NCBI RefSeq assembly: GCF_026626635.1
Contig: NZ_JAPNKA010000001.1
Coordinates: forward strand, 13,270,001 to 13,334,000
DNA: 64,000 nucleotides
Origin: Archangium lansingense
GTDB lineage: Bacteria > Myxococcota > Myxococcia > Myxococcales > Myxococcaceae
Direction: 5' to 3'
The notes under the pieces were generated by a model, which was given only the letters and a program-made list of their open reading frames with translations, was not told the origin of the DNA and did not search any database. A program made the translations under genes and the position numbers. This document shows, one piece after another, positions 42,979 to 51,327 of the stretch; the stretch's first letter is position 1; every line of letters starts with the position of its first letter.

Positions 42979-44739
42979 CTACAGGAAGTTCAGCGTGAAG
43001 CGCTCCCAGGGCCCGATGGCGGTGCGGTTCGCGTTCACCACGCTGCCTCCGCCGTTCTCCGCCACCACGTAGTAGCCGGAGGAGCTGCGCAGGGCGATGG
43101 GGTCTCCGTTCACCAGGAAGCCCCCGTTCAGGTCGAGCAGCGTGAACGTCTCCCAGGGGCCGATGACAGTGCGGTTGGCGTTCACCACGCCGTTGCCGCC
43201 GTTCTCCGCCACCACGAAGAAGCCGTAGATGCTCTCCAGGGCGATCTGGTCGCCATGGGCAATGGCCCCGCCGTTCAGGTCAATCAGGTAGAACATCTCC
43301 CAGGGCCCGAGCGCCCAGCGGTTGGCGTTCACCACGTTGTTGCCGCCGTTCTCCGCCACCACGTAGTTGCCGTTGACGCTGCGCAGGGAGATGCGCGGCG
43401 CCGAGATGTTGAAGGCCCCGGTGTACAGCAGGCGGTTGGGCGAGCCGCTGCCCGCGTTGGCCACCCGGTTGGGGCTGGCGCTCCCGACGATGGCATCGGT
43501 CACCGCCCAGGTGCCCGACCAGGGATTGCCCTCCAGGAAGAGCGCCGCGGCGCCCGCCACGTGGGGGCTGGCCATCGAGGTGCCGCTGATGGTGTTGGTA
43601 CCACCGTTGTGCCAGGCCGAGGTGATGCCGTCACCGGGCGCGAAGAGATCCAGGCACGAGCCGTAGTTGGACCAGGACGGCCGGGTGTCGGAGCTGTTGG
43701 TGGCCCCCACGGTGATGGCCTCGGGAGTGCGGGCCGGCGAGCGCGAGCAGGCATTGGTGCTCTCATTGCCCGCGGCCACGGCGACAACTACGCCCGAGTG
43801 GTGGATGCGGCGAACTGCGTCGTCCACGGCCTGGTTGGCGCCACCACCGAGGCTCATGTTGACCACGGCCGGCTTGATGTGGCGGGCCTTCACCCAGTCC
43901 AGGCCGGCGATGACACCGGACCAGGAGCCACGGCCCGAGCAGTCGAGCACGCGTACACCGTGCAGCCGGACGCCCTTGGCAACGCCCCAGTTGAAACCGC
44001 CCACCGTGCCCGCCACGTGCGTGCCATGTCCGTTGCAGTCATTGGCGAGGCGACCATCGTTGATGGAGGAGAAGTCCCCCGAGGCCCGGCCCCCGAAGTC
44101 CTGGTGATTGGCCATGATGCCGGTGTCGACGATATAGGCGTGGACCCCGGCGCCGGTGCGGTTGTAGCTGTACCAGCCATTGAGCGGGCGGTCCCGCTGG
44201 TCGACGCGATCCAGCCCCCACGTGGCCCCCGTCTGGGTCCAGTCGGCCGTCACCTCACCATCCTCCACCACGTAGCTCACGTCGGGCTCGACCTCGGCGA
44301 GCTTGCGCGCCTGGTCCTCGCTCATCCGCGTCACGAAGCCGCGCAGCACCTGGGTATAGGTCCGCTCCAGCGTGCCGCCGTAACGCTCCGTGAGCTCCTT
44401 GGCGCGCATGATGACCTTCTGGGACTCCTCATCCAGCGGCGGCTCCTCCTCCGCGGCCGCGGCCGCGGCCTTGCCCTCCACCGGGGCCTCGTCTCCCGTG
44501 TCCGGTACCGGGAGCGGCAGCCCCGAGGGCTCCGAGGGCGGCTCCTCGACCTGGGGCTCTCCGCCCTTGAGGACGACGATGTACTGCCCCGCGATGGGCT
44601 CGGCCGTCTTCATGAACTTGGACGTGCTGCCCAGGGAGATGCTCGGCTCCCGAGCCACCTCCTGTGCCGCCTCCTGCGCCGAGCAGCCCGTCAAGGTCAG
44701 ACACGTCAACAAGACAGTGGTCTTCTTGGACATACGCAT
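42979..44739 (-). CDS. Subtilisin-like (S8) protease lipoprotein with C-terminal beta-trefoil-like repeats
   Basis: 586-aa secreted protease. Signal with lipobox (MRMSKKTTVLLTCLTLTGC); I9-type propeptide from about residue 45 to 160 interrupted by a Pro/Glu/Ala-rich insert; S8 catalytic domain with D205 (YIVDTGI), H238 (NGHGTHVAG) and S388 (GTSMASPHVAG). The last about 170 residues are three repeats of about 50 residues built on (A)LxSxxGxYVVAENGG...VNANRxxIGPWExF, a fascin/ricin-type beta-trefoil pattern that would bind sugar or actin-like polymers. The ATG at 44739 follows AGGAGAGG. It is likely a predation-related or nutritional extracellular protease. A 19-bp tandem repeat array lies about 150-250 bp upstream. 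Confidence 0.92.
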   Translation of the reverse strand: MRMSKKTTVLLTCLTLTGCSAQEAAQEVAREPSISLGSTSKFMKTAEPIAGQYIVVLKGGEPQVEEPPSEPSGLPLPVPDTGDEAPVEGKAAAAAAEEEPPLDEESQKVIMRAKELTERYGGTLERTYTQVLRGFVTRMSEDQARKLAEVEPDVSYVVEDGEVTADWTQTGATWGLDRVDQRDRPLNGWYSYNRTGAGVHAYIVDTGIMANHQDFGGRASGDFSSINDGRLANDCNGHGTHVAGTVGGFNWGVAKGVRLHGVRVLDCSGRGSWSGVIAGLDWVKARHIKPAVVNMSLGGGANQAVDDAVRRIHHSGVVVAVAAGNESTNACSRSPARTPEAITVGATNSSDTRPSWSNYGSCLDLFAPGDGITSAWHNGGTNTISGTSMASPHVAGAAALFLEGNPWSGTWAVTDAIVGSASPNRVANAGSGSPNRLLYTGAFNISAPRISLRSVNGNYVVAENGGNNVVNANRWALGPWEMFYLIDLNGGAIAHGDQIALESIYGFFVVAENGGNGVVNANRTVIGPWETFTLLDLNGGFLVNGDPIALRSSSGYYVVAENGGGSVVNANRTAIGPWERFTLNFL

Positions 44740-44892
44740 GGTGAATGCCTCTCCTGGAAAAAAGCCAGCTCCAACGATGAACTTGGACAAACGGTGTCGC
44801 CACACAGAAAGGGCGGAACAACCGGACTTCTCCAATACACCCGGATTGGCTGGAAATGCAATATCAGTCCAGACATTCCCCCGAATGATTGA

Positions 44893-44987
44893 TGTTGCCT
44901 TTGAGGCTACCTGTCGCTTTTACAGACATGTGTTGCTCGAGAGGCTACGTGTTGCCTTTGAAGCAACGTGTTGCCCGACCAGCTACA
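44893..44987. repeat. Tandem array of five 19-bp repeats upstream of subtilase
   Basis: Units start at 44893, 44912, 44931, 44950 and 44969, exactly 19 bp apart, each beginning tgttgc (tgtcgc in the second). The best consensus is TGTTGCctttgagGCtACg. Units 1, 3, 4 and 5 match well; unit 2 is degenerate. The period is not a multiple of three and no ORF uses it, so it is non-coding. Unit 4 is itself an inverted repeat (ttgc...gcaa). Confidence 0.8.
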
Positions 44988-45032
44988 CGTTGAGCCTGCA
45001 ACGGAGTGTGACCGGCGAAGCGAGGCGAGGCC

Positions 45033-45491
45033 TCAGCCCACCCGGCCGAGGAGAAGCCGCTCGGACTGCTGCCGGATGCGGGCGGCGTCCTCGGTGAGCC
45101 CCGCGGCCTCCAGACGTCCGATGACCCAGTCCAACGCCGCCGGCATGGAGGCGGCGACGTAGTACGGGGAGGGCATGGGCTTGAGATGGAAGACCACGCT
45201 CACGATCAGCCGGACCATGGGCGAGGTGATGAGGAGACAGGTACCGAGCGACACCTGCCGGAAGAGGTCCTCCTGCTCCTTCAGGAATTCCGCCATGCGC
45301 TGACGTTGCGCCATGGGGATGCCAACAAAGGAACGGGTGTCGATGATGCTGACGTACTTCTCTCCGCGCCGGAGGCACGCGCTCAAACAGGCCTGGTACT
45401 CCTCCTGCTGTTCCGCCGAGGGTGTCCCCACGTAGCCCACCAGCAGCAGCGGCCATAGCGACTCGTCATCGAAGTCGACGCGTCCTGCCAT
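45033..45491 (-). CDS. Hypothetical STAS/SpoIIAA-like protein
   Basis: 152-aa soluble protein with alternating beta and alpha segments: LWPLLLVGYVG, YVSIIDTRSF, CLLITSPMVRLIVSVVF and a C-terminal helix pair. The pattern resembles SpoIIAA/STAS-like domains that act as partner switches or lipid-binding modules, but no signature residue confirms this. It stands alone on the minus strand, with the 19-bp repeat array downstream. Confidence 0.45.
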   Translation of the reverse strand: MAGRVDFDDESLWPLLLVGYVGTPSAEQQEEYQACLSACLRRGEKYVSIIDTRSFVGIPMAQRQRMAEFLKEQEDLFRQVSLGTCLLITSPMVRLIVSVVFHLKPMPSPYYVAASMPAALDWVIGRLEAAGLTEDAARIRQQSERLLLGRVG

Positions 45492-45645
45492 GACCTACGT
45501 GTCCTCCTCGCGCTGGCGCATCCTGCAAGACCATTCTGGCGGATTCGCCTCGACCACTCATGACATCCTGCGTCATAGAGCGGCCCGCTGCAACTGACGG
45601 GGCCTGCCGTCGAGGGCCGCGGGGTGCTGGCCTGAGGTGCGGGCC

Positions 45646-47229
45646 TCAGAAGCAGCCCAGGTTGCAGCTCAGCGGGAACTTCGTGTCGACCGTCGCATGC
45701 GGCAGCTCCCCGGCGAGGGTCTCGAGCTCATGATGAAGCTCGGACGAGCGCTCGGTTCCAGAAGGCCCCTCTTCTGAATAGGCAACCAGGGCCGTGCCGA
45801 GCCGGCGCACGAAGTCTCGCGCCGCCTCCGCGTCCGGCGCCAGCACCGCGCCGTAGAACATCTGCTCGTAGCGAGGGGCCTTCAGGCAGACCAGCTCCGT
45901 GGCTCCCGGCGCGACGTAGGGCACGCGGAGCGCGTCCACCCGGAGGCCCCCGACGTCCGGGAACGACTCCACATTCGGCACGTCCCCAGCGGTGGAGCAT
46001 TCCCCATCGACCGCCGGCATCGAGAAGAGCTGCAAGGGAGCGCTCCACCGGGCCGTCTCGCTCGGATTGGTGACGATGGCGCACAGGAAGGGGCCCTGGG
46101 GGTGGAGCTTGCGCAGGCGGGCCAGCCGCTCCTGGTAGGCCCGCAGCTCCGCCTGGTACCGGGCCGCGTCCGCTTCCTGCCGCTGCAGTGCCTCGGATAT
46201 GCGCGCTTCGGAGTCCTCACTCGCCGGGTTCAGGTCCCCACAGTTGGCAAGGGAGAGCGCATCCTCGGGAGGCGTGATGTCCACCTCCCCGACGCAGACC
46301 TCCGCGAGCGCGAGGTTCTCCTCCGTGCCGACATCGCTCTCGAGGTACACGTCGGCCCGGAGCACGTCGCCCCGGCAGCCGTAGAGCAGCGTCACGCCGA
46401 CATCGAGGAGCCTCGGGACCGGTTCCTGCCGGCTGGCGGTCCAGGCGGCCCAGGCTGCGACCGGGAGGCGCTCGAGCTCCAGTGCGAGCCGATGTAGCGC
46501 GCTCGACAGCTCCAGGTCCCAGGGCTCTGCGAAGACAACGTACTCCATGGCCTCGAGGGCGTCCTCGCGCGAGCCCGCGGCCAACAGAGTGCTCACCCGC
46601 TGCCGGAGCGCGCCCACGTCCACGGGAACGGGTTCGAGGAAGCGCGCCTCCACGTAGCCCTCGACCACGGGGTCCGCGGGGTCGCTCGGCACGGCGGACC
46701 ACCGGGGCTGCTCACCTTGCGAGAGCAAGCCGCTCACCTCCACCTGGCGGACGCGCGCCCAGCCCCCCTCCACGCCCAACACGGTGACGGCAGAGTTCAG
46801 GGCCAGCGTGCGCGGCACCTCTGAATCGGAAGCGGGCGGGTCCACGAGGGGCAATGACGGGACTCCCACGTAGAGGAGGGCTCCAGCCGAGACGTGCGGC
46901 ACCGGCGCGAGCGGGGGCCTCGGGGATTCCGTGGTGGAAGGCACCCGCAACCCGGGAGGCACCGGGCTCGAAGAGGCGTCGAGGAGCAGCTCCGACCATT
47001 GCCTGGCGGGCTCGGAGTTGGGGGCCAGGCGGGAGGCCTCACCGGCCAGCTCCTGCGCCGTCATCCAATCCCGCCTGGTCAGCGCGGCCCGGCTCCGGGA
47101 CAACAGCTCCTGCACGGTCGGCTCGCTGGCGCCGCGCAGCCCCGAACCACTCACACAGGCCACGTTCGCCGTGAGCACCACCCAAGCCAGCAGCGCTGGA
47201 AGCCTGCCCCCGTTCCTGCTCGTGTTCAT
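45646..47229 (-). CDS. Hypothetical lipoprotein with SH3-like and helical-repeat regions
   Basis: 527-aa predicted lipoprotein (signal MNTSRNGGRLPALLAWVVLTANVAC is 25 aa, with the lipobox at its end). After the signal comes a TPR-like helical pair (about 40-75), then a segment that reads like a bacterial SH3 domain (NSAVTVLGVEGGWARVRQVE), a second helical region, and a C-terminal domain with scattered Cys ending SCNLGCF. Function unknown. The start at 47229 is set by the signal peptide. Confidence 0.6.
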   Translation of the reverse strand: MNTSRNGGRLPALLAWVVLTANVACVSGSGLRGASEPTVQELLSRSRAALTRRDWMTAQELAGEASRLAPNSEPARQWSELLLDASSSPVPPGLRVPSTTESPRPPLAPVPHVSAGALLYVGVPSLPLVDPPASDSEVPRTLALNSAVTVLGVEGGWARVRQVEVSGLLSQGEQPRWSAVPSDPADPVVEGYVEARFLEPVPVDVGALRQRVSTLLAAGSREDALEAMEYVVFAEPWDLELSSALHRLALELERLPVAAWAAWTASRQEPVPRLLDVGVTLLYGCRGDVLRADVYLESDVGTEENLALAEVCVGEVDITPPEDALSLANCGDLNPASEDSEARISEALQRQEADAARYQAELRAYQERLARLRKLHPQGPFLCAIVTNPSETARWSAPLQLFSMPAVDGECSTAGDVPNVESFPDVGGLRVDALRVPYVAPGATELVCLKAPRYEQMFYGAVLAPDAEAARDFVRRLGTALVAYSEEGPSGTERSSELHHELETLAGELPHATVDTKFPLSCNLGCF

Positions 47230-47393
47230 CTGCGCCCCGTCTCCACGCCCACCGCCGCGAAGAAGCCTTCCTCGCAGCGTGTCGCGGACGTGCTGCTGAA
47301 CTCTACCCGCACCGCCGCCAGCGGTGCTCGTCATCCAGCGCTCCAACACCCAGGACCACGCCGTCACAGACGTATCTGAATGGGAGAACCATC

Positions 47394-47513
47394 CCCTCGC
47401 CCTCCGGGAGAGGGTCAGGGTGAGGGTATCCGAATCCGTTCTTCAACCCGTGGCCCTCAGTGTGGACAGGGGGTTCAACCCGGTTTCACCCGACACCCTC
47501 ACCCCGTCCCTCT
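47394..47513. repeat. Palindromic dispersed repeat, diverged copy in opposite orientation
   Basis: Reverse orientation relative to the copy at 29264: the left palindrome CCCTCGCCC-tcc-GGGAGAGGG (47394-47414, one mismatch) is followed by ggtgagggtatccg, gttcttcaa, ttcaaccc and cacccgacaccctcacccc in the same order as the reverse complement of the full copy. The right palindrome is broken after ccctct at 47513, where it meets the GIY-YIG gene. Confidence 0.85.
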
Positions 47514-47894
47514 GTTGTAGCCGGCCTCTCCATAGGGACGGAGCCGCTCCAGCCAGAGGGCCTCCAGCACCTGCAACTCCTCCTTCAGGTCCGTGCGAGG
47601 CTCCTCCGTGGGGGGCAGGACGTCGAGAACCTCGAAGGAAAAGCTGTCGGCGCCGTGCCGGTTCCAATCCTCCTGCAGCGCGGGCCACCTGCGGTGGATA
47701 CCAGTGGTCAGCTCGAAGCGGAAGCGATTGAGCATTCCCGGGAGGTTGAGAGCCGTTCCCACCAGCACCTTGCCATTGGCGCGGTTACGGATGACGAACA
47801 CCCCCATCGGGGGAGGCTTCTCCTTGTAGGCTTGTTTCAACTCCGCACGGCGCGTCGAGCTGCCCCGCCGTACACCAGCGTCATTCGAGGACAT
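47499..47894 (-). CDS. GIY-YIG nuclease-like protein
   Basis: 131-aa protein with a degenerate GIY-YIG core: GVFVIRNRANGKVLVG (usual: GIYxIxNxxNGKxYIG) followed by NLPGMLNRFRFEL. A second conserved region with Glu/Trp (LEALWLERLRPYGEAGYN) completes the fold, so it may or may not be catalytic. The ATG at 47894 has AAGGAG 9 nt upstream. Its last codons (R-G-T-G-stop) and the TGA itself lie inside the palindromic repeat, so the original C terminus may have been replaced. It lies 41 nt after the 188-aa gene on the same strand. Confidence 0.65.
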   Translation of the reverse strand: MSSNDAGVRRGSSTRRAELKQAYKEKPPPMGVFVIRNRANGKVLVGTALNLPGMLNRFRFELTTGIHRRWPALQEDWNRHGADSFSFEVLDVLPPTEEPRTDLKEELQVLEALWLERLRPYGEAGYNRGTG

Positions 47895-47935
47895 GACTGT
47901 CTTCTCCTTGTCTTGAAACGTGAAGGACGAGCGCG

Positions 47936-48502
47936 TCAGCTCGCGTAGCCGAGTGCGATGAGCTTCTGCTCGAGCCGTGCACGGGCGGCTGGCTCGAGCG
48001 GCTCCACCCAGTTGAACCCCATCCGTGCCCAGTCGGCATCGGACGGGTCCACGCCGAGCGCGGTGAGGAAGCCGGCATCGGTGATGAAGAACTGCTCGCG
48101 GAAGGGGAAGAGGTAGCCCCCTATCGCCCGCTGGGAAGCGAGCGCCTCCTCGTACGAGGAGAACCAGCGGTTGAGGAAGGCGCCCCGGTTCCTCGCGAAG
48201 AACGTCTCCGTGTCGAGCTGGGGCGGCTCCTTCTCGCCCAGCGCCTGCTTGAGCTCTGCCCAGGAGGCATGGCCCTGCTCCTGGGCGATGACGGCCAGCA
48301 CGTGCTTGCGGCGCACCGACTCCTTGCGTGCGAGCAGCTCGCCGGGAGTCAGGCGTGCGAAGGCGGAGAGTGCGCGCAACCGCTCTGCCGCCCGCGTGGC
48401 GCGTGATGGCTCGGAGGACAACAGGTCCTTGAGCAGGATGGATGCCCGGACCTTGCACTCGCGAAGGCTGTGGAGAGTCTCAGCGCGGGAGTCGGTTCCC
48501 AT
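47936..48502 (-). CDS. Hypothetical protein paired with GIY-YIG gene
   Basis: 188-aa cytoplasmic protein of unknown family. Arg/Ala-rich helices form the first 85 residues (RATRAAERLRALSAFARL, a segment with QGHASWAELKQALGE), and an aromatic-rich C-terminal part follows (NRGAFLNRWFSSYEEALASQ, GYLFPFREQFFITDAGFL). It lies upstream of the GIY-YIG gene in the same orientation, so the two are probably an operon. Confidence 0.55.
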   Translation of the reverse strand: MGTDSRAETLHSLRECKVRASILLKDLLSSEPSRATRAAERLRALSAFARLTPGELLARKESVRRKHVLAVIAQEQGHASWAELKQALGEKEPPQLDTETFFARNRGAFLNRWFSSYEEALASQRAIGGYLFPFREQFFITDAGFLTALGVDPSDADWARMGFNWVEPLEPAARARLEQKLIALGYAS

Positions 48503-48794
48503 GACAAATCCCTCGTCGGCGGCCCTTACCCGTTCATGGGCCGTGGAAGGAAACTCATCGAGAACGTGTCGAACCGCGGGGAACAGCGAGGGTGACGTCG
48601 TCTTTTCGGGTAGGCGCCCCTCGGCACCTTCCGCAGAAGGTAAGGAGGTGGAGGAAGACTGGCAAGGGTTTTGAGCCGGTCGAGCGACCTACGGCTCCTC
48701 CGCTCGCACCTTCGCTCGGGGTACGGATCCTCTGTACGAATTCTCTCACACCTTCCCCGGGCCTTCTCCGCGGGTGTACGAGTCCTCGGCCATC

Positions 48795-49466
48795 ATGTTT
48801 GATTTCGAGAAGCTCGTCCGAAGCCGGTGCTCCATTCGCCGTTTTCTCCCCACCCCGATTCCTCGCGAGCATCTCGAAGAAGCCCTGGCTCTCGCGCAGC
48901 TCGCGCCCTCCAACTCGAACATCCAGCCCTGGCGCCTCTTCCTCACGGAGGGAGAACGCACGGAACGCCTGCGCGAGGCCCTCATGGCGGAGGTGCGAGC
49001 GCATCCGCGTGAGCTGGCGCCGCTGCCAGCGTCCTTTCGAGCGTATCGCCGTGAGCTGGGGGCAATGGTCTACGGGTCGATGGGGATCGCTCGAGACGAT
49101 GAAGCCGGAAGGGCCGTGGCTTCGCAGCGCAACTACGAATTCTTCGGCGCGCCCGTGGTCGGCATCCTGTGCATGCACCGAGACCTCGGACTCACGGATG
49201 CGGTGGGCGTTGGCATGTACCTCCAGACCCTGGTCCTGGGACTCACGGCGCGCGGTATCGGGACCTGTGTCCAAGCGGCGTTGAAGACGTATCCAGAAGT
49301 GATTCGCCGTGAGATCGCCATCCCCGAGGAGCTGGAGATCCTCTGTGGACTGTCTTTGGGGTATGCGGACCCTGAGTTTCCAACGAATCACCTCAAGGTA
49401 CCGAAACAGCCCGTGGACAAGAATGTGTCGATTCTCCGCACCAGCCAGGACACGTTGAGGCCTTGA
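48795..49466 (+). CDS. Nitroreductase-family FMN oxidoreductase
   Basis: 223-aa nitroreductase. The FMN-phosphate Arg pattern RSRCSIRRFLP lies at the N terminus, APSNSNIQPWR is the classic nitroreductase motif, and GLTARGIGTCVQAA and LCGLSLGYADPEFPTN mark the C-terminal core. It would reduce nitroaromatics or quinones with NAD(P)H. The ATG at 48795 is chosen since the family N terminus begins there; a GTG at 48774 would add seven residues. Confidence 0.9.
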   Translation: MFDFEKLVRSRCSIRRFLPTPIPREHLEEALALAQLAPSNSNIQPWRLFLTEGERTERLREALMAEVRAHPRELAPLPASFRAYRRELGAMVYGSMGIARDDEAGRAVASQRNYEFFGAPVVGILCMHRDLGLTDAVGVGMYLQTLVLGLTARGIGTCVQAALKTYPEVIRREIAIPEELEILCGLSLGYADPEFPTNHLKVPKQPVDKNVSILRTSQDTLRP

Positions 49467-49513
49467 CGGGTCGCGTGACACGGAGGGGAGCCCGGCATTA
49501 GAAACCAGGCCCC

Positions 49514-50092
49514 ATGACTCCGTCGACTCCGCCTCGGACCTGCCTCGTCACGCGCCGGGAGGAACTGGAGCAGATCCTCCAGCTCCAGGCCGCCAACCTG
49601 CGCGACCACGTCTCACCCGAGCAGGCCGCGCGCCAGGGCTTCGTCACCGTGGCCCACACGCTGGACGTGCTGGAGAAGATGCACGCGCTCGCGCCAAGCG
49701 TCATCGCGAAGGAAGGCGAGACGCTCGCGGGCTATGCGCTGGTGATGCCGGTGGAGGCGCGCGCCTTCGTTCCCATCCTGGAGCCCATGTTCCGGCTCAT
49801 GGAGACGCTGAGCTGGCGCGGGCGTCCGCTCCGCGAGTCCCGCTATTACGTCATGGGCCAGGTGTGCGTGGCCGAGGCGTACCGGGGCCAGGGCGTGTTC
49901 GACGCGCTCTACCGCGAGCACCAGACGAGCTACGGGGGGCGCTTCGACTGCACGGTAACGGAGGTAGCCACACGCAACACGCGCTCGATGCGGGCCCACG
50001 CCCGCGTTGGCTTCGAGATCATCAAGACCTACCGGGACGCCACGGACGAGTGGGCCGTCATGGTGCTGGGCCTGAGTGAAGGCACGCGGTAG
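49514..50092 (+). CDS. GNAT N-acetyltransferase
   Basis: 192-aa GNAT-fold acetyltransferase. The acetyl-CoA loop is AEAYRGQGVFDALY (Q/RxxGxG/A pattern), preceded by the strand YYVMGQVCV and followed by the VTEVATRNTRSMRAHARVGFE helix typical of the family. Substrate unknown. It lies 47 nt after the nitroreductase on the same strand. Confidence 0.85.
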   Translation: MTPSTPPRTCLVTRREELEQILQLQAANLRDHVSPEQAARQGFVTVAHTLDVLEKMHALAPSVIAKEGETLAGYALVMPVEARAFVPILEPMFRLMETLSWRGRPLRESRYYVMGQVCVAEAYRGQGVFDALYREHQTSYGGRFDCTVTEVATRNTRSMRAHARVGFEIIKTYRDATDEWAVMVLGLSEGTR

Positions 50093-50170
50093 TTCCGGGG
50101 AATGGGAGGGCGGGTTCGGCGTTCCGGGGGCCGCTGTTTCCGTTCTCTCTTTACCCGGAGGGCCGCACCC

Positions 50171-50755
50171 ATGACGAACCGTCGACTCACGTCGCACCTG
50201 AGCATCCCCACCCTGGCCGCGCTCGTCTTCCTCGCCTCGACGCCCGCGCTGGCGCAGAAGACCATTCCGCCCGCCAAGGCTGCCGTCAGCCCGCTGGAGA
50301 TGGCGGCCAAGAAGCTGGACGACACCACGTACGTGAAGGTGACGTACAACTCGCCCCGCATCCAGGATCCGAAGACGGGCCAGAAGCGCGTCATCTTCGG
50401 CAAGCTGGTGCCCTATGGCGAAGTGTGGCGCCTGGGCGCGAACGCCGCCACGGAGCTGACCACCACGGGCGATATCGAGCTCGCGGGCCAGCGGCTCCCG
50501 GCGGGCACCTACTCGCTCTACACCATTCCCCAGGCGGACAAGTGGACGCTCATCGTCAGCAAGGACGTCGGCCAGTGGGGCGCCTACAAGTACAACAAGG
50601 ACCTGGACGTCCTGCGCGTGGATGTGCCGGCGAAGAAGAGCGCCGACACCTACGAGGCCTTCACGATTGCCTTTGATGACAAGGGCACCGCGCTGAACTT
50701 CTCGTGGGAGAACACGCAGGCCTCCGTGCCCGTGCGTCCGGCGAAGAAGGGCTGA
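50171..50755 (+). CDS. DUF2911 exported protein
   Basis: 194-aa secreted protein: signal MTNRRLTSHLSIPTLAALVF with cleavage after ALAQ, then the DUF2911 domain with VKVTYNSPRIQ, RVIFGKLVPYGEVWRLGANAA and LPAGTYSLYTIPQADKWTL, all hallmark stretches. The function of DUF2911 is not established; it is common in Bacteroidetes and myxobacteria. Start 50171 is set by the signal peptide. It is followed by a strong terminator. Confidence 0.9.
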   Translation: MTNRRLTSHLSIPTLAALVFLASTPALAQKTIPPAKAAVSPLEMAAKKLDDTTYVKVTYNSPRIQDPKTGQKRVIFGKLVPYGEVWRLGANAATELTTTGDIELAGQRLPAGTYSLYTIPQADKWTLIVSKDVGQWGAYKYNKDLDVLRVDVPAKKSADTYEAFTIAFDDKGTALNFSWENTQASVPVRPAKKG

Positions 50756-50766
50756 GCATGATGCAC

Positions 50767-50804
50767 CCGGCGCGCTCCGAGTACTGAGAACCCGAGCGCG
50801 CCGG
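50767..50804. terminator. Terminator hairpin with T-rich tail
   Basis: Perfect 11-bp stem CCGGCGCGCTC / GAGCGCGCCGG with a 16-nt loop, then ttccgtttcctg on the + strand. It lies between the convergent DUF2911 gene and the gene at 50848. Confidence 0.8.
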
Positions 50805-50847
50805 TTCCGTTTCCTGCCTTGCGTTCGGGACTCTGGAAGGACCTCGT

Positions 50848-51327
50848 CTAGCCGGCCCGGCTGGCCTCACCGTCCTCGCGTGAAGACTGAGCCAGCGGGA
50901 GGGCGGCGAGATTGTACGCGCAGGAGAAGGCGGCTCCGTGGAAGACGACCCGGAGCAGGAACGGCGTGGGCTGGACGGGCAGCAGCCCGGGATGTGCCTG
51001 GAGCCAGGCGAGCGCCTCCGTGACGTTCGATGGATGGCAGAACACCGCCAGCCCCAGCATCACGGCAACGAAGAAGAGGCTCGACAGGCGGTTGGCCGGG
51101 GAGTTCACCAGCTCCTCGACCCATGGCCCCAACCGCGAGCGCAGCTTCCGGAACATGAATCTCTTGAACATCGGTCCAGCGAGCGCACCGACCACGAGCG
51201 GCGCCGCGAGCTCCATCAAGACGGCGACGGATTGAAGCAGGGTCAGTTTGTCCATCGCGGCGACCATGCCCCGGATGCCTGGACGAAGCAAATGAGCCGG
51301 CAGCTCCACCGGCAGCTCAGGCTTCAT
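50848..51327 (-). CDS. Hypothetical membrane protein
   Basis: 159-aa protein with about three predicted membrane segments (SVAVLMELAAPLVVGALAG; LFFVAVMLGLAVFC; VVFHGAAFSCAYNLAALPL). No family recognised. Its ATG at 51327 lies inside the end of the upstream gene (11-nt overlap), which suggests translational coupling; an internal Met at residue 21 is an alternative start. Confidence 0.55.
   Translation of the reverse strand: MKPELPVELPAHLLRPGIRGMVAAMDKLTLLQSVAVLMELAAPLVVGALAGPMFKRFMFRKLRSRLGPWVEELVNSPANRLSSLFFVAVMLGLAVFCHPSNVTEALAWLQAHPGLLPVQPTPFLLRVVFHGAAFSCAYNLAALPLAQSSREDGEASRAG

Noticed and set aside
44893..44987. CRISPR-like array
   Set aside because: 19-bp units are directly tandem without spacers.
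47499..48458. 319-aa version of the GIY-YIG gene
   Set aside because: The extra N-terminal part overlaps the upstream 188-aa gene in another frame; the ATG at 47894 has a good ribosome binding site.
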